A stretch of DNA of 64,000 bases, from assembly GCF_008806385.1 (NCBI RefSeq), contig NZ_VZZK01000024.1, forward strand, positions 38,437 to 102,436, in the 5' to 3' direction. Each line of letters begins with the position of its first letter. The stretch's first letter is position 1. Below are positions 50,619 through 59,089 of this stretch, piece after piece. Source of the stretch: Methylobacterium soli. Lineage in GTDB: Bacteria > Pseudomonadota > Alphaproteobacteria > Rhizobiales > Beijerinckiaceae. The position numbers were made by a program, and so were the translations under genes. The notes under the pieces were generated by a model. That model did no database searches. It was not told the origin of the DNA and was given only the letters and a program-made list of their open reading frames with translations.

Positions 50619-51437
50619 TCATCGGTTCGCGCGCTCGATCACCGCTGCCGGGTCGAGGCTGCGCGCCGCGCGGGCGGGCTCCGGCGGACGAACCCGGAGG
50701 AGCTGGCCATCCGGGCCGTAGACTGCGCCCAGCACCGTCTCGAAATGCCGCTTGACGTTGCCGTGGCACTCGCAGGCGACGCGCTCCATCTCGGCGCGGT
50801 TGCGGATGGTGATCCGCCCGCGCCCGACCTCGACCAGCCCCTGCTCCTGCAGGATGCGGAGGATGCGCGTGAGATAGGTGCGCTGCACGCCGAGCATCGC
50901 GGCGAACAACTCGTGCGTGACCGGCAGGGTGTCCGTGCCGAGCCGATCCTGCAGGGTCAGGAGCCAGCGCATGCAGCGCTCCTCGATCGGGTGCAGGGCG
51001 TTGCAGGCCACCGATTGCAGCACCTGCGCCAGGAGGCAGTCGGAGTAGCGGGTGAACAGGTTGCGCAGGGAGGCCGAGCGGCGCTTGGCCTCCTGAAGCC
51101 GCACCGCGTCCAACTGGACCACCGGGCCGCCGATCTGCACCATCGCGTGGGTGGAGGCGGGCAGGCAGCCGTTGCTGACGACGCCGCCGACGGCGCCCTC
51201 CCGCCCGATGGTGGCGGTCTCGGCGCTGCGGCCGTCCTGCATGGCGATCACCAGGGTGGCGACGGTCCGATCGCAGGGGAAGGAGATGAACGACACCTCG
51301 CTCCCGGCCGAGAACAGGGTGTCGCCCTTCTGGTATTCGCGGCGCTCCAGGTGAGGGGCCAGCAGGGCACGATCGTCGTCGTGCAGCGCCCTCAGGAGGA
51401 GATTGCCTTCAAAGTAGGATTCCGGGGCCGTGGACAT
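50619..51437 (-). CDS. Crp/Fnr-family transcriptional regulator
   Basis: A 272-residue regulator with an N-terminal cyclic-nucleotide-binding-like beta roll (REYQKGDTLFSAGSEVSFIS) and a C-terminal winged helix (LPVTHELFAAMLGVQRTYLT). No Fnr-type N-terminal Cys cluster is present, so it is not a [4Fe-4S] oxygen sensor. ATG 51437 was preferred to 51539. It lies in front of the multi-PAS kinase gene on the same strand. Confidence 0.88.
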   Translation of the reverse strand: MSTAPESYFEGNLLLRALHDDDRALLAPHLERREYQKGDTLFSAGSEVSFISFPCDRTVATLVIAMQDGRSAETATIGREGAVGGVVSNGCLPASTHAMVQIGGPVVQLDAVRLQEAKRRSASLRNLFTRYSDCLLAQVLQSVACNALHPIEERCMRWLLTLQDRLGTDTLPVTHELFAAMLGVQRTYLTRILRILQEQGLVEVGRGRITIRNRAEMERVACECHGNVKRHFETVLGAVYGPDGQLLRVRPPEPARAARSLDPAAVIERANR

Positions 51438-51572
51438 GCGATCGCTGAGTACCGATGGGGTCTCAACGCTCCTAACGCAGTGCTCCGGTCGCAGTCTGTA
51501 TACTTGTAGACAGATCGCGAAACAATTTTTCGCTTCCACCGACCGAACGAGGCGAATCCTGCCGCCGCGCCG

Positions 51573-52475
51573 CTACTTTTCCGTACAGAGCCCCTGACCG
51601 GCCAGGCGCCGATGATCGCGCGGATCGCAATCGGTGGACAGGAACGAGGCCCATTCGGAGGGGGAGCCGTAGAAGGCGTTGCGGTCCACGTCGCCGCGCA
51701 CGCCCGGCACCCGCCCCGTCGAGGTGAACTGCCAGAGCATCCACCGGCGGTTGACGAAGCGCTGCTCGGGCTCGGCCGCGGTGGAGCGGACCCAGTGCGG
51801 GTAATCGGGCAGCTCGTCCTCGAGCACGTCCTTGTGGAAGGTGATGTCGGTGTAGATGATCGGGCGCTTGCCGGTGTAGCGCTCCATCTCGGTGAGCATG
51901 TACCGGATCATGCCGAGCGCCTGCGCCTTCGGCAGGCGCTTCGGGCAGGTCTGCGAGTGGCCATTCCACTCCACGTCGAGGACCGGCGGGAGGGCGCTCG
52001 GGTCGTTCGGGACGTTGCGCTTGAACCAGGCCATCTGGTCCTCGGCCGAGCGGCACCAGAACACGAAATGGTAGGCGCCGCGCGGGACGCCGGCGCGTCC
52101 GGCCCCGTCCCAGTTCTCGCGGAAGCGCTCGTCGACATGGTCGCCGCCCTCGGTCGCCTTGATGAAGGCGAACTGGGTTCCGGCGCTCCGGACCGAGGCC
52201 CAATCGATCGGCCCCTGCCATTTCGAGATGTCGATGCCCTGAATCGGGTGGTTCTTGGCCCGCGCCACACCCGGATGAGGCTTCGTGTCACCCTTGGTCG
52301 GGTAGAAATCGTTGTTCGAGGCGCAGGCCGCGAGGCTCGCCAGCAGGGCGGCAGACACCGCCCGCTTCGCCCAGCCGCGACCGCGGCGCAGGCCGGCCGG
52401 AACCGGAGCGGCCGACTTCAGGGAGAACCCGTTCCACAGCGACATCGATGCCAGGCCCGCCGTCTTGTGCGCCAA
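51573..52475 (-). CDS. GH25 lysozyme-like lipoprotein
   Basis: Secreted muramidase of 300 residues. A hydrophobic leader ends in LLASLAAC, a good lipobox. The GH25 fold is seen in IQGIDISKWQGPIDWASVR, FAFIKATEGG, the catalytic pair in LPPVLDVEWNG, and IIYTDITF. It is expected to hydrolyse peptidoglycan glycan strands in the envelope. A later ATG at 52445 is an alternative start. Confidence 0.87.
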   Translation of the reverse strand: MAHKTAGLASMSLWNGFSLKSAAPVPAGLRRGRGWAKRAVSAALLASLAACASNNDFYPTKGDTKPHPGVARAKNHPIQGIDISKWQGPIDWASVRSAGTQFAFIKATEGGDHVDERFRENWDGAGRAGVPRGAYHFVFWCRSAEDQMAWFKRNVPNDPSALPPVLDVEWNGHSQTCPKRLPKAQALGMIRYMLTEMERYTGKRPIIYTDITFHKDVLEDELPDYPHWVRSTAAEPEQRFVNRRWMLWQFTSTGRVPGVRGDVDRNAFYGSPSEWASFLSTDCDPRDHRRLAGQGLCTEK

Positions 52476-52646
52476 ATACTTGGGTAATCGATGGCCCTGG
52501 CGCGGTTAACAGACCTTTGCGGTCAATGCGGCGGAATTCCGGAAGCCGTTGCGCCGGCGCGACATGGGGCGCGCGAACCCCCACTCCCGCTGCCGGCGCC
52601 GCGTGCTTAAGTTGCGGTCGTTCCTTGATTTTCGAAAGGCGGCGCG

Positions 52647-53090
52647 GTGCACAAGACTGTGTTTACCATCGGGTACGAAGGCCTCGACCAGGAGCGGCTG
52701 GTGGCGGCCCTGCGGGATGCGGGCGTGGGGCTCCTGGCCGATGTCCGCGCGGTGGCGAACTCGCGCAAGCGCGGCTTCTCGAAGGGCGCCCTGAAGGCCG
52801 GCCTCGAGGGGGCGGGCCTCGCCTACGCGCATGCCCGCAGCCTGGGCACGCCCAAGGCCGGGCGCGCGGCGGCCCGCGCCCACGATGCCGATTTGATGCG
52901 CCGGATCTATTGCGAGGAGGTGCTCGACACCGCCGATGGCGGGCTCGCCCTCGACGCCCTGGCGGAGATGGCCGCCGCCGCGCCGACCTGCCTCCTCTGC
53001 TTCGAGCGCGACCCGGAGCGCTGCCACCGGCGCGTCCTGGCCGAGCGGCTGGACGCGCGCGGCTTCACCACCGTGGACCTGTTCGGCTGA
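52647..53090 (+). CDS. DUF488 family protein
   Basis: A 147-residue protein starting at GTG 52647. It has the DUF488 landmarks FTIGYEGL near the start, LLADVRAVANSRKRGFSK, and the C-terminal LLCFERDPERCHRRVLAERL with conserved Cys and His. The function of the family is unknown; the Cys/His pair suggests metal or nucleotide handling. Confidence 0.82.
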   Translation: MHKTVFTIGYEGLDQERLVAALRDAGVGLLADVRAVANSRKRGFSKGALKAGLEGAGLAYAHARSLGTPKAGRAAARAHDADLMRRIYCEEVLDTADGGLALDALAEMAAAAPTCLLCFERDPERCHRRVLAERLDARGFTTVDLFG

Positions 53091-53101
53091 GCCGCCCCGC
53101 G

Positions 53102-53560
53102 TCAGCGGCCCGGGACGGCGAAGGGCGGCCGGCCGAAGGCCTCGCGCAGGCGCAGGACGCCCTCCGCCCAGCAGGCCTGCCATGGCCGACGACGCCCAGC
53201 GAGGCGAAGGCGAAGGCCGGAGAGCGGTGTCCGCAAAGCCGCGAGCCGGGTGCGGGCCGCGATGGCGGGCGTCGGACGACCCCGGGCCTCCGGGGCGCCC
53301 ACGGTCCGGACCGGGACGGCGGGCGCGACCGGGACGTAGATCGCCTCGAAGAAGGACAGCGCGAAGACCGTGTCGCCGGCCTCGTCCGTCACCACGATCG
53401 CCGCATTGAGGAGCCGCGGCTCGCCGCCATGCTGGGCCACCAGGGCGCGGATGATCGTGCGCGCCACCGCGCGCGCCGCCTCCGGTCCCTCGACGCATTG
53501 CCCGGTGCGCTCGGGCAGGTAGGCGTCGTCCAGGCGGATGTTGAAGAAGAAGCGGGCCAT
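53102..53560 (-). CDS. DUF6894-like small protein, extended
   Basis: A 152-residue protein that begins MARFFFNIRLDDAYLPE and continues with AARAVARTIIRALVAQHGG and IVVTDEAGDTVFALSF, the pattern of the DUF6894 proteins common in Methylobacterium. It has an extra basic C-terminal tail of about 60 residues that the other copies in this window lack. ATG 53560 is inside a longer open frame whose upstream part overlaps the next gene. Function unknown. Confidence 0.72.
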   Translation of the reverse strand: MARFFFNIRLDDAYLPERTGQCVEGPEAARAVARTIIRALVAQHGGEPRLLNAAIVVTDEAGDTVFALSFFEAIYVPVAPAVPVRTVGAPEARGRPTPAIAARTRLAALRTPLSGLRLRLAGRRRPWQACWAEGVLRLREAFGRPPFAVPGR

Positions 53561-53595
53561 GGCGGGCTCTCCCGGTTCATCCGAGCACGGCCCCA

Positions 53596-53805
53596 TCAGG
53601 CCGCCTCGGCTCCATCGACCGGCTCGGCCCGGATGGCGGCCTTCGGACAGAACGCGTCCGCCAGGAGGTTCAGGCGCTGCGCCATGTCCCGCACCTCGTT
53701 GAGGGCGATGGATTTCTGGCCTTCCTTCACCGCCCGCGTGATGTCGCTGATCTGCGTCGTGGCGATGCGCTTCAGCTCCACGGCGAGCTGATCCTTGGTC
53801 ATCAT
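53596..53805 (-). CDS. Small helical hypothetical protein
   Basis: A 69-residue acidic/helical protein (MMTKDQLAVELKRIATTQIS, later MAQRLNLLADAFCPKAAIRA). It starts at ATG 53805 and sits 35 bases upstream of the DUF6894-like gene on the same strand, so they may be co-transcribed. No family recognised. Confidence 0.6.
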   Translation of the reverse strand: MMTKDQLAVELKRIATTQISDITRAVKEGQKSIALNEVRDMAQRLNLLADAFCPKAAIRAEPVDGAEAA

Positions 53806-53965
53806 GAGCGGGTCCCGAGCTGGTCTTGAGCCCGGACCATGACCCGGCGCCCGTTACCAGCCGGTTTCGGCGCGGTGCGCGCCGGGGTGGCGCCGGCCAT
53901 CGGCTGCCGGGCCGGCCTCCCTGCACGGGGCCCGAAAAGGCGCCGTGACCGGGCCGCGCCAGGGA

Positions 53966-54181
53966 TCAGGCGCGCGCCGAGATGGCCTCGGGCGCGTGGC
54001 GCAGGCTGTCGCGCCGAAGCTTGTGCTCGCACAGATCCGCCAGGGGATTCTGGCGGTCGACATGGCCCGCGGAACGTCCGGTCTGGCGCTCGCTCTCGCT
54101 GAGATAGGTGTCGAGGGGCTTCAGGATGTCGGTCATCAGGATGCGGGCGCCGAGGGCGTCGGTGACTTCATCGAGCAGCAT
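53966..54181 (-). CDS. Small hypothetical protein
   Basis: A 71-residue protein (MLLDEVTDALGARILMTDIL then KPLDTYLSESERQTGRSAG). ATG 54181 has an excellent GGAGGAG seven bases upstream, and the sequence is well-structured, so I take it as real although the frame stays open much further. Function unknown. Confidence 0.6.
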   Translation of the reverse strand: MLLDEVTDALGARILMTDILKPLDTYLSESERQTGRSAGHVDRQNPLADLCEHKLRRDSLRHAPEAISARA

Positions 54182-54275
54182 GGGATCGCTCCTCCGGGAG
54201 AGCGTCGGCCGCACCGAGCCTCTCCTGGAGGGATTACCGCGCGGAAGGGCCCGGGTTCCCCCGTGCCTGTTGGGT

Positions 54276-54740
54276 TCAGCCAAACAGCAGCATCGCGCCC
54301 GGCAGCCCGACAATTCCCCCGACGGCGCCCGCCGCGAGCCAGGTCTCGAGACGCCGCGAGGCCATGGCCCGCAGGCGCTTGGCCGCGAGTCCGGCTCGGA
54401 CATGGCGGCCGTTGATGCAGGAGCAGAGGAGGCGGTGCGCCTGTCCCTCGCGCAGGCCGAAGAAGCTGCGGGCATCGCCGTAGGTGTCGCCGGACAAGCC
54501 GCTGGCGCGGAGCAGCGGGTCCGCGAAGGCGAACGAGACGGCCGAGCCCTCGACGCGCAGGGACCGGCGCTGCGCCCGCGGCAGGAGGTCGACCTCCGGG
54601 AGGGTCGGGAAGGTGCGGCCCGGCTCCTGCTCCAGGAGTGCGGCCCAGTGCTCCAGCCGGGCGCGCCGGGTGGTGAGGAGCGTCGGTTGCGGCGTGACAT
54701 CGGCCACGCCCTGCAACTGCTCGACAGATTTGTGTTCCAT
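54276..54740 (-). CDS. Hypothetical protein with C-terminal membrane helix
   Basis: A 154-residue protein beginning MEHKSVEQLQGVADVTPQPT. The soluble part is rich in Leu and Arg (TRRARLEHWAALLEQEPGR); the last 20 residues (LAAGAVGGIVGLPGAMLLFG) form a hydrophobic anchor. It resembles no family that I know. AGAGG precedes the ATG. Confidence 0.58.
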   Translation of the reverse strand: MEHKSVEQLQGVADVTPQPTLLTTRRARLEHWAALLEQEPGRTFPTLPEVDLLPRAQRRSLRVEGSAVSFAFADPLLRASGLSGDTYGDARSFFGLREGQAHRLLCSCINGRHVRAGLAAKRLRAMASRRLETWLAAGAVGGIVGLPGAMLLFG

Positions 54741-54880
54741 GATGAACCTCTGGCTGAGCCGAACCGAGCGCATGGGATGATGCCTCGGGCACGCAGCCTC
54801 GATCCGACCGCTGGCCCCTGCCTTCACTTTGTTTAAGCCCTGCCGCAGAAGCCGGGCGCCGCCGACGAACCGGATTGCCC

Positions 54881-54910
54881 GATCGCAACCGTCCGGATCG
54901 CGACCGTCCG
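54881..54910. repeat. 15-bp tandem repeat, two copies
   Basis: GATCGCAACCGTCCG (54881-54895) and GATCGCGACCGTCCG (54896-54910), followed by the start of a third (GATCGG). It lies in the 272-base gap between divergent small genes. Confidence 0.88.
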
Positions 54911-55012
54911 GATCGGAAGCGAAGCTCGGGCGTTGTCTCGTCTCGGGCTCCGGTCCCGCGCAGCGCCTGCGCGCGAGCCCCCGCGCCCGCGATCTGGCCA
55001 GGAGTGCCCGCG

Positions 55013-55228
55013 ATGTTCGATCTCACCAGCCTGATGGACGAGCTGAAGCGGAACGACGCGGCCATGGCCGCCATGACGGTGCTGGAAGCGGCCCTCGGCC
55101 GGCGCACGCCCGAGGAGCAGGGCGCGTTCTGGCACGCGGTCGGCCTCTACTACGTCTCGCGCAAGCACCCGGGTGATGCTGGCAATTCCACCGCCGGGGA
55201 GAGAGCGATCACCGCCGCGGGGGTGTAG
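55013..55228 (+). CDS. Small hypothetical protein
   Basis: A 71-residue protein (MFDLTSLMDELKRNDAAMAA then LEAALGRRTPEEQGAFWHAV). AGGAG lies eight bases before ATG 55013. Helical and soluble; no family recognised. It precedes the dodecin gene by 102 bases. Confidence 0.6.
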   Translation: MFDLTSLMDELKRNDAAMAAMTVLEAALGRRTPEEQGAFWHAVGLYYVSRKHPGDAGNSTAGERAITAAGV

Positions 55229-55330
55229 GCACCCCGGTTCCGGAGATTTTAGCGGTTTTGCAACGATCCCTTCCGCGCCCGCGCGGGGCACCATCCCCTC
55301 CCGCACCAGGCATCAACCGAGGAGACCGGC

Positions 55331-55543
55331 ATGTCCGAGCATATCTACAAGGTGATCGAACTCGTCGGGTCGTCGCCGACCTCGATCGAGGATGCCGTCC
55401 AGGCCGCGGTCGCACGCGCCGGCCAGACGGTACGCAACCTGCGCTGGTTCGAGATTCTGGAGACGCGGGGCCAGATCGCGGAGGGCAAGGTCCAGCATTA
55501 CCAGGTCACCCTGAAGGTCGGCTTCACCATGGACGAGGCCTGA
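55331..55543 (+). CDS. Dodecin, flavin-binding protein
   Basis: A 70-residue protein (MSEHIYKVIELVGSSPTSIE, then AVQAAVARAGQTVRNLRWFE and YQVTLKVGF). Dodecins assemble into hollow dodecamers that store or buffer flavins; the Trp in NLRWFE stacks on the ligand. GAGGAGA precedes the ATG. Confidence 0.93.
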   Translation: MSEHIYKVIELVGSSPTSIEDAVQAAVARAGQTVRNLRWFEILETRGQIAEGKVQHYQVTLKVGFTMDEA

Positions 55544-55769
55544 GCGCGGGCACGGCCACGCCGCCGGCAGCGTCGCGGAGGAACCCTCGCGGGGAGCCGC
55601 CCCCGGGGCCGAGCCGGCGGGCGCGGCCAAGGTTGCGGCGCGCGCCATCTGCGGCGGGATGAGGCTCGGTCCCGGCACGGCGCTTCCCCGCTCCCGCGGC
55701 AATGGGTGCGGGAGCCTCGGGGCGTCATGCGGCGTTGCGTCCGTCTGAACCGATAGGATTTCGACGCCC

Positions 55770-56030
55770 ATGGCCGCTAACACCCAAGGTCTCTCCGACA
55801 AGGCTCTCTCGATCTTCGCCTTCGCGGCCTATCACCGTCTCCTCAGCGGCGAGCGGGTCTCCTCGGTGATCCGCCGGGACGGACACGGCCATGAGGCGGA
55901 CCCGGCGGGGGTGGCCGAACTCGAGACGCGCGGCCTCGCCAGCGCGAGCGAGACCGAGATCAGCCTCGGGACGGAGGCGCAGGACTTCGTCGACGCCGTG
56001 GCCGACGCGATCCGCGCCGCCTCGGCCTGA
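55770..56030 (+). CDS. Small hypothetical protein
   Basis: An 86-residue soluble protein (SDKALSIFAFAAYHRLLSGE, later GTEAQDFVDAVADAIRAASA). A similar layout (helical start, basic middle, acidic helical end) occurs in other Methylobacterium small proteins but I cannot name a family. The 226 bases before it hold a hairpin at 55690-55714. Confidence 0.6.
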   Translation: MAANTQGLSDKALSIFAFAAYHRLLSGERVSSVIRRDGHGHEADPAGVAELETRGLASASETEISLGTEAQDFVDAVADAIRAASA

Positions 56031-56241
56031 ACGAACCGGTTCTTCGCGCATCGATGCCGGCGGGAGGGCGGATGCCCCCGGGACCGAGCCCGCTCGCGCC
56101 GGAAGCAACCCGGACGACCACGGGCATTCGGTTGAAATCCGACGGCAGAATAAAATTTCTGATTGAATTCGATTCGTCGATGCGAGCACAATCGCGCCGC
56201 GCGGACGCCTGAAAACAAGATTTTCTCCCGGAGGAACCCTG

Positions 56242-56475
56242 ATGCGCCGTGCGATCCTGATTCTCGGCTTGTCCTTGACGCTGTGCCTCCCCGCATCGGC
56301 AAGGCCGAAAGTTGCTTCGGGATCTCCACCAGCCGACCAGACCGATTCCATCCTGGTTCAGCGCCGCAACATGGAACAGCGGTCGCAGGATGCCGAGAAA
56401 GCCCAGCAGGCGCGCAATCAAATCTTCGACGCGAAGGTCAAACGCGCGACGGGCTCGATCTGCTCGGGCTGCTGA
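56242..56475 (+). CDS. Small exported hypothetical protein
   Basis: A 77-residue protein with a clear signal peptide (MRRAILILGLSLTLCLPASA) followed by a Gln-rich helical region and a C-terminal SICSGC. GGAGGAA precedes the ATG. The upstream region 56150-56200 is AT-rich and may contain its promoter. Function unknown. Confidence 0.6.
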   Translation: MRRAILILGLSLTLCLPASARPKVASGSPPADQTDSILVQRRNMEQRSQDAEKAQQARNQIFDAKVKRATGSICSGC

Positions 56476-56684
56476 TCTTGGCGGATAGCTAATCTTGGCG
56501 GAATGCTGATTTTGCCCGGTCTCGCCGCCACGCAGCGCCCCTTCGATCGACGCGCCGTTCCGGGGAGCATGGCCGGGCTGCCATCGCGGCACGGCGCCGG
56601 GGAGACCACCGTCTCGCGTCCGCTGTCATGGATGTCGAAGGACCGGTCGGCCTGAGGGCAACGATCCGGTGATCAGAGGGAAAC

Positions 56685-56704
56685 ACCAACTCAGTTGAGT
56701 TGGT
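56685..56704 (-). terminator. Hairpin after the tRNA fragment
   Basis: ACCAACTCA (56685-56693) pairs perfectly with TGAGTTGGT (56696-56704). On the minus strand it begins in the tRNA-encoded ACCA and is followed by GTTTCCC, so it looks like the original terminator of the tRNA gene. Confidence 0.6.
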
Positions 56705-56732
56705 GCGGCCAAGAGGACTCGAACCTCCACGG
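56701..56732 (-). other. tRNA 3' fragment (Leu-like), probable attachment site
   Basis: Read on the minus strand, 56732-56701 gives the end of a variable arm, a T arm (GGAGG, TTCGAGT, CCTCT), an acceptor 3' strand TGGCCGC, discriminator A and CCA. The matching 5' acceptor strand (GCGGCCA) and a plausible anticodon arm are absent from the following 60 bases, so the gene is not complete. This is the footprint left when an element integrates at a tRNA 3' end; the CGTGG before the T arm suggests tRNA-Leu. Base composition changes at this point. Confidence 0.75.
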
Positions 56733-56854
56733 AACGAGCCATCCCCTTGTTTAACAATGGCTTACGGTCCGCCAATAGCCTCATTGTGTGAGACCTCGGT
56801 GTGACCGTCAAGCCGACATCAGCGGCAGCGTGGCTGACGCCCAATGATACCGGT

Positions 56855-57013
56855 TCAGCGGCTGTGACGCGTGAGGCCCGCAAGGCTTGATGCAGCGATC
56901 ACACAGCCGAGCCCAAGCAGGCAGAAGAATCCCAGGAACTGCGCCGGTCGCCCTCGTGCGAGAAGCGCTGCTGAAGCCGCAAGAGCCAGAAGTAGGCAGG
57001 TGAGAATGCTCAT
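56855..57013 (-). CDS. 52-residue membrane protein
   Basis: An unannotated-size ORF found by reading the minus strand. It starts ATG 57013 (MSILTCLLLALAASAALLAR) and ends TGA 56855. Two hydrophobic segments (residues 3-19 and 26-47, including FLGFFCLLGLGCVIAASSLA) are separated by RGRPAQ. GAGGAGGGC lies at ideal distance upstream. Function unknown; first gene inside the island. Confidence 0.65.
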   Translation of the reverse strand: MSILTCLLLALAASAALLARGRPAQFLGFFCLLGLGCVIAASSLAGLTRHSR

Positions 57014-57198
57014 GCGGCGCCCTCCTCAGTGTGCGAGAGGGGCAATCCTAAAGCTTAGCCATAAGGGCGAAACTGCAAAGGTTAAGATCTCTTAAGGGTG
57101 TGACATAGGGAAGCTATCCCTGCCAACCTCAGTCGTTCCTTTGAGCACCATCCCGCGCACCTCAGCGCTTCCCCAGCATGCTCTTGTTCACCAACCGG

Positions 57199-57983
57199 CT
57201 AGTGGTGAAAATCTGACACTTGGTACCCGACGAACAGAGGCGCTTTGCGAACGCAGCGCGAGCACAGGGCAATCGGCGCTGTCACTTCGGCGCTGAATGC
57301 GCCATGTTGATCTATGTTAGTTTGCGATCCAGAGGACTACGCGTCCATCGACTTCTTCGTCGCCATCGGCGCGTCAGGCCCGCGGGGTCTCAACGACATT
57401 GAGCGTCTGCTAGCCCGCTTGCCTCCCGACTTGCGTGCTGTCGTGCTGATCGTCCTGCACCGGCCCTGGGATCGAGTCAGCTACTTGCGAGAAGTGCTGA
57501 ACCGGCATTCCGCCATCCCCATCCATATCGCAGAGGATGGCGAGCGGCTGCGTAATGGATACGGCTACATCGGGGAGCCCGGCGCCCATCTTGCGTTGGC
57601 TGCCAACAGCCTCGGCGACCTGATAGCCGATCCGCGCAACCTTCACCGAAACCGCACCGTCGATGCCCTGTTCCGATCCGTGGCCGCGCACGCCCGTGGC
57701 CGCTTTATTGGCGTCGTTCTTTCCGGTGCTCTCGATGATGGTTCTCGTGGGCTGGCTGCCATTCACGAAGCGGGCGGTGTGACAATGGTTCTGACGCCAC
57801 ACGACCCGCCTGGACGCGGCATGCCTGAGAACGCCATTGGCTACGATGGCCCCATCGACTTCATCGGAACGCCGGAAGCGATTGCAGCCAACATCGTGGA
57901 ACGCGTGCAGGCGCGGGAGCCCGCACGGCGAACGACCGAATGACCCTGCTACACGGTACCAAGCGTCTGATTCTAACCACTAG
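57199..57983. mobile_element. Element with terminal inverted repeats carrying a cheB-like gene
   Basis: The left end 57199-57227 (CTAGTGGTGAAAATCTGACA then CTTGGTACC) matches the inverse of the right end 57955-57983 at 25 of 29 positions. Comparison with the uninterrupted paralogue places a duplicated TA (or CTA) at the junctions, as produced by IS630/mariner-type transposition. No transposase is encoded; the only gene is the CheB-like CDS. It is therefore a non-autonomous element with a cargo gene, or a captured gene. Confidence 0.75.
57314..57943 (+). CDS. Stand-alone CheB-type methylesterase
   Basis: A 209-residue protein corresponding to the CheB catalytic domain with no receiver domain. 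The catalytic triad is present: Ser21 in AIGASGPRGL, His49 in VLHRPWD and Asp142 in SGALDDGSRGL. Chemotaxis CheB removes methyl groups from chemoreceptor glutamates; stand-alone forms are common in Methylobacterium with unknown targets. It lies entirely inside the inverted-repeat element. ATG 57314 starts MLVCDPEDYA. Confidence 0.82.
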   Translation: MLVCDPEDYASIDFFVAIGASGPRGLNDIERLLARLPPDLRAVVLIVLHRPWDRVSYLREVLNRHSAIPIHIAEDGERLRNGYGYIGEPGAHLALAANSLGDLIADPRNLHRNRTVDALFRSVAAHARGRFIGVVLSGALDDGSRGLAAIHEAGGVTMVLTPHDPPGRGMPENAIGYDGPIDFIGTPEAIAANIVERVQAREPARRTTE

Positions 57984-58285
57984 GCTGCCTTGCCTCGATC
58001 CTGATCTCCCTGATGCTGTCCGTGGTGCTGATCGGCTTGTTTCGAGGTTTCTGATCCCTGCCATCGTGGTTCATGCCTCGGATAGCGTGGCGAAGGCCTA
58101 CAGGATGGTGACCCTGGCGACCATGAGGGATGCCTTGGAGCGCGTCCGCTACGTCTTCTGTGGCTAAGGCTCGTCTGTTGTGGGTGGTGATTACGAAACT
58201 CCTACGGTGGAAGAAATGGCTGAGGAGTTGAGGCGGTTCTCTCGGTTCGCACTTGAAGACTGACCGTCAAGGATGTCGGCAACAG

Positions 58286-58747
58286 ATGCACATTCGTTCT
58301 TACAATCACGAGATTGACGAGGCTGAGGCGCTCCTGATCTTTGACCGGATTTTTCACATCTCTCACTCGTTCTTGGAAAAGACTGAGCAAACCGAGGCTC
58401 GTCAGCATCTAGAACTTCTTCTGAGGCACTCGGGTGCCTTGCTGGCAGAGATCGAGGGCAAGGTGATCGGCTTCATCACCGTGGATGACGAGGGCTACAT
58501 TGCGGCGTTGTACGTGGATGGGCCACACGCCGGCCGAGGGGTAGGATCTGCCCTCCTACAGGCTGTACAGGACCGACACGACAGGCTGGGTCTTCACGTC
58601 TTCGCGGAGAACATTTCAGCCGTGCAATTCTATCAGGCTCAGGGCTTCACAGTGGTCGGTGAGGATAGACAAATTGACAGCTTGGGACGTCGGCACGACC
58701 GCTTGGAAATGGAGCGGCATTCCTATCAAAGTATGATCGCGAGCTAA
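58286..58747 (+). CDS. GNAT-family acetyltransferase
   Basis: A 153-residue acetyltransferase (MHIRSYNHEIDEAEALLIFD). Motif A is YVDGPHAGRGVGSALLQAV and the C-terminal NISAVQFYQAQGFTVVGED is typical. ATG 58286 was preferred to a TTG at 58253. The preceding 231 bases (58055-58285) hold no convincing gene. The substrate is unknown. Confidence 0.8.
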   Translation: MHIRSYNHEIDEAEALLIFDRIFHISHSFLEKTEQTEARQHLELLLRHSGALLAEIEGKVIGFITVDDEGYIAALYVDGPHAGRGVGSALLQAVQDRHDRLGLHVFAENISAVQFYQAQGFTVVGEDRQIDSLGRRHDRLEMERHSYQSMIAS

Positions 58748-58847
58748 GCCGTGTCCCTGCCACGCCGACCACCGGAACGGTTTGAGCCAACTCCTCGTTC
58801 GCTTGTAGGTGCCACGCAAAGGCGCTGATAACGATGAGGCAAACGTC

Positions 58848-59027
58848 ATGGCTGTAGATAAGGACCGCGTTGAAGGCTCGGCCACGAACTTGGGCGGCAA
58901 GGTCAAGGAAGGTGCTGGCAAGCTGACAGGTGACGAGAAGCTCAAGAATGAGGGCGTTGCCGACCAGGTGAAGGGCAAAGTTCAGAACGTCGTGGGAAGC
59001 GTGAAGGACGCTCTCAAAGGCAAGTGA
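58848..59027 (+). CDS. CsbD-like stress protein
   Basis: A 59-residue Lys/Gly-rich protein (MAVDKDRVEGSATNLGGKVK, GKLTGDEKLKNEGVADQVKG) of the CsbD family, induced by general stress in many bacteria. GATGAGG precedes the ATG. Confidence 0.88.
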   Translation: MAVDKDRVEGSATNLGGKVKEGAGKLTGDEKLKNEGVADQVKGKVQNVVGSVKDALKGK

Positions 59028-59089
59028 GGTCTGAGCCAGGGCGGACGTTTGTACATGGGCATCCGCTCCGGCAGACGGGAGTTGCGGCC

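Larger units (their letters stand above)
57136..58054 (+). pseudogene. Interrupted copy of a small membrane-protein gene
   Basis: The flanks 57136-57198 and 57983-58054 together align with the intact gene at 60321-60503: left CGCTTCCCCAGCATGCTCTT against CGCTTCCCACCATGCTCTT, right CCTGATCTCCCTGATGCT against CCTGATCTCCCTATTGCT, ending in the frame GCLASILISLMLSVVLIG like GCLGLLLISLLLTVVLIA. A one-base insertion in the left part shifts the frame, and a 785-bp element separates the halves. The alignment was done by eye. Confidence 0.72.

Noticed and set aside
56701..56790. Complete tRNA gene
   Set aside because: No 5' acceptor strand pairs with TGGCCGC within 60-100 bases, and the putative anticodon arm does not fold; only the 3' part is tRNA.
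57136..57227. Full insertion sequence with transposase
   Set aside because: The 785-bp segment contains only the CheB-like gene; no transposase motifs in any frame.
57940..58167. 75-codon frame overlapping the cheB-like stop
   Set aside because: It crosses the right inverted repeat and reads the interrupted small-gene copy in the wrong frame. Codons after 58070 look slightly protein-like, and the same frame continues past a stop to 58263, but I cannot support a gene.
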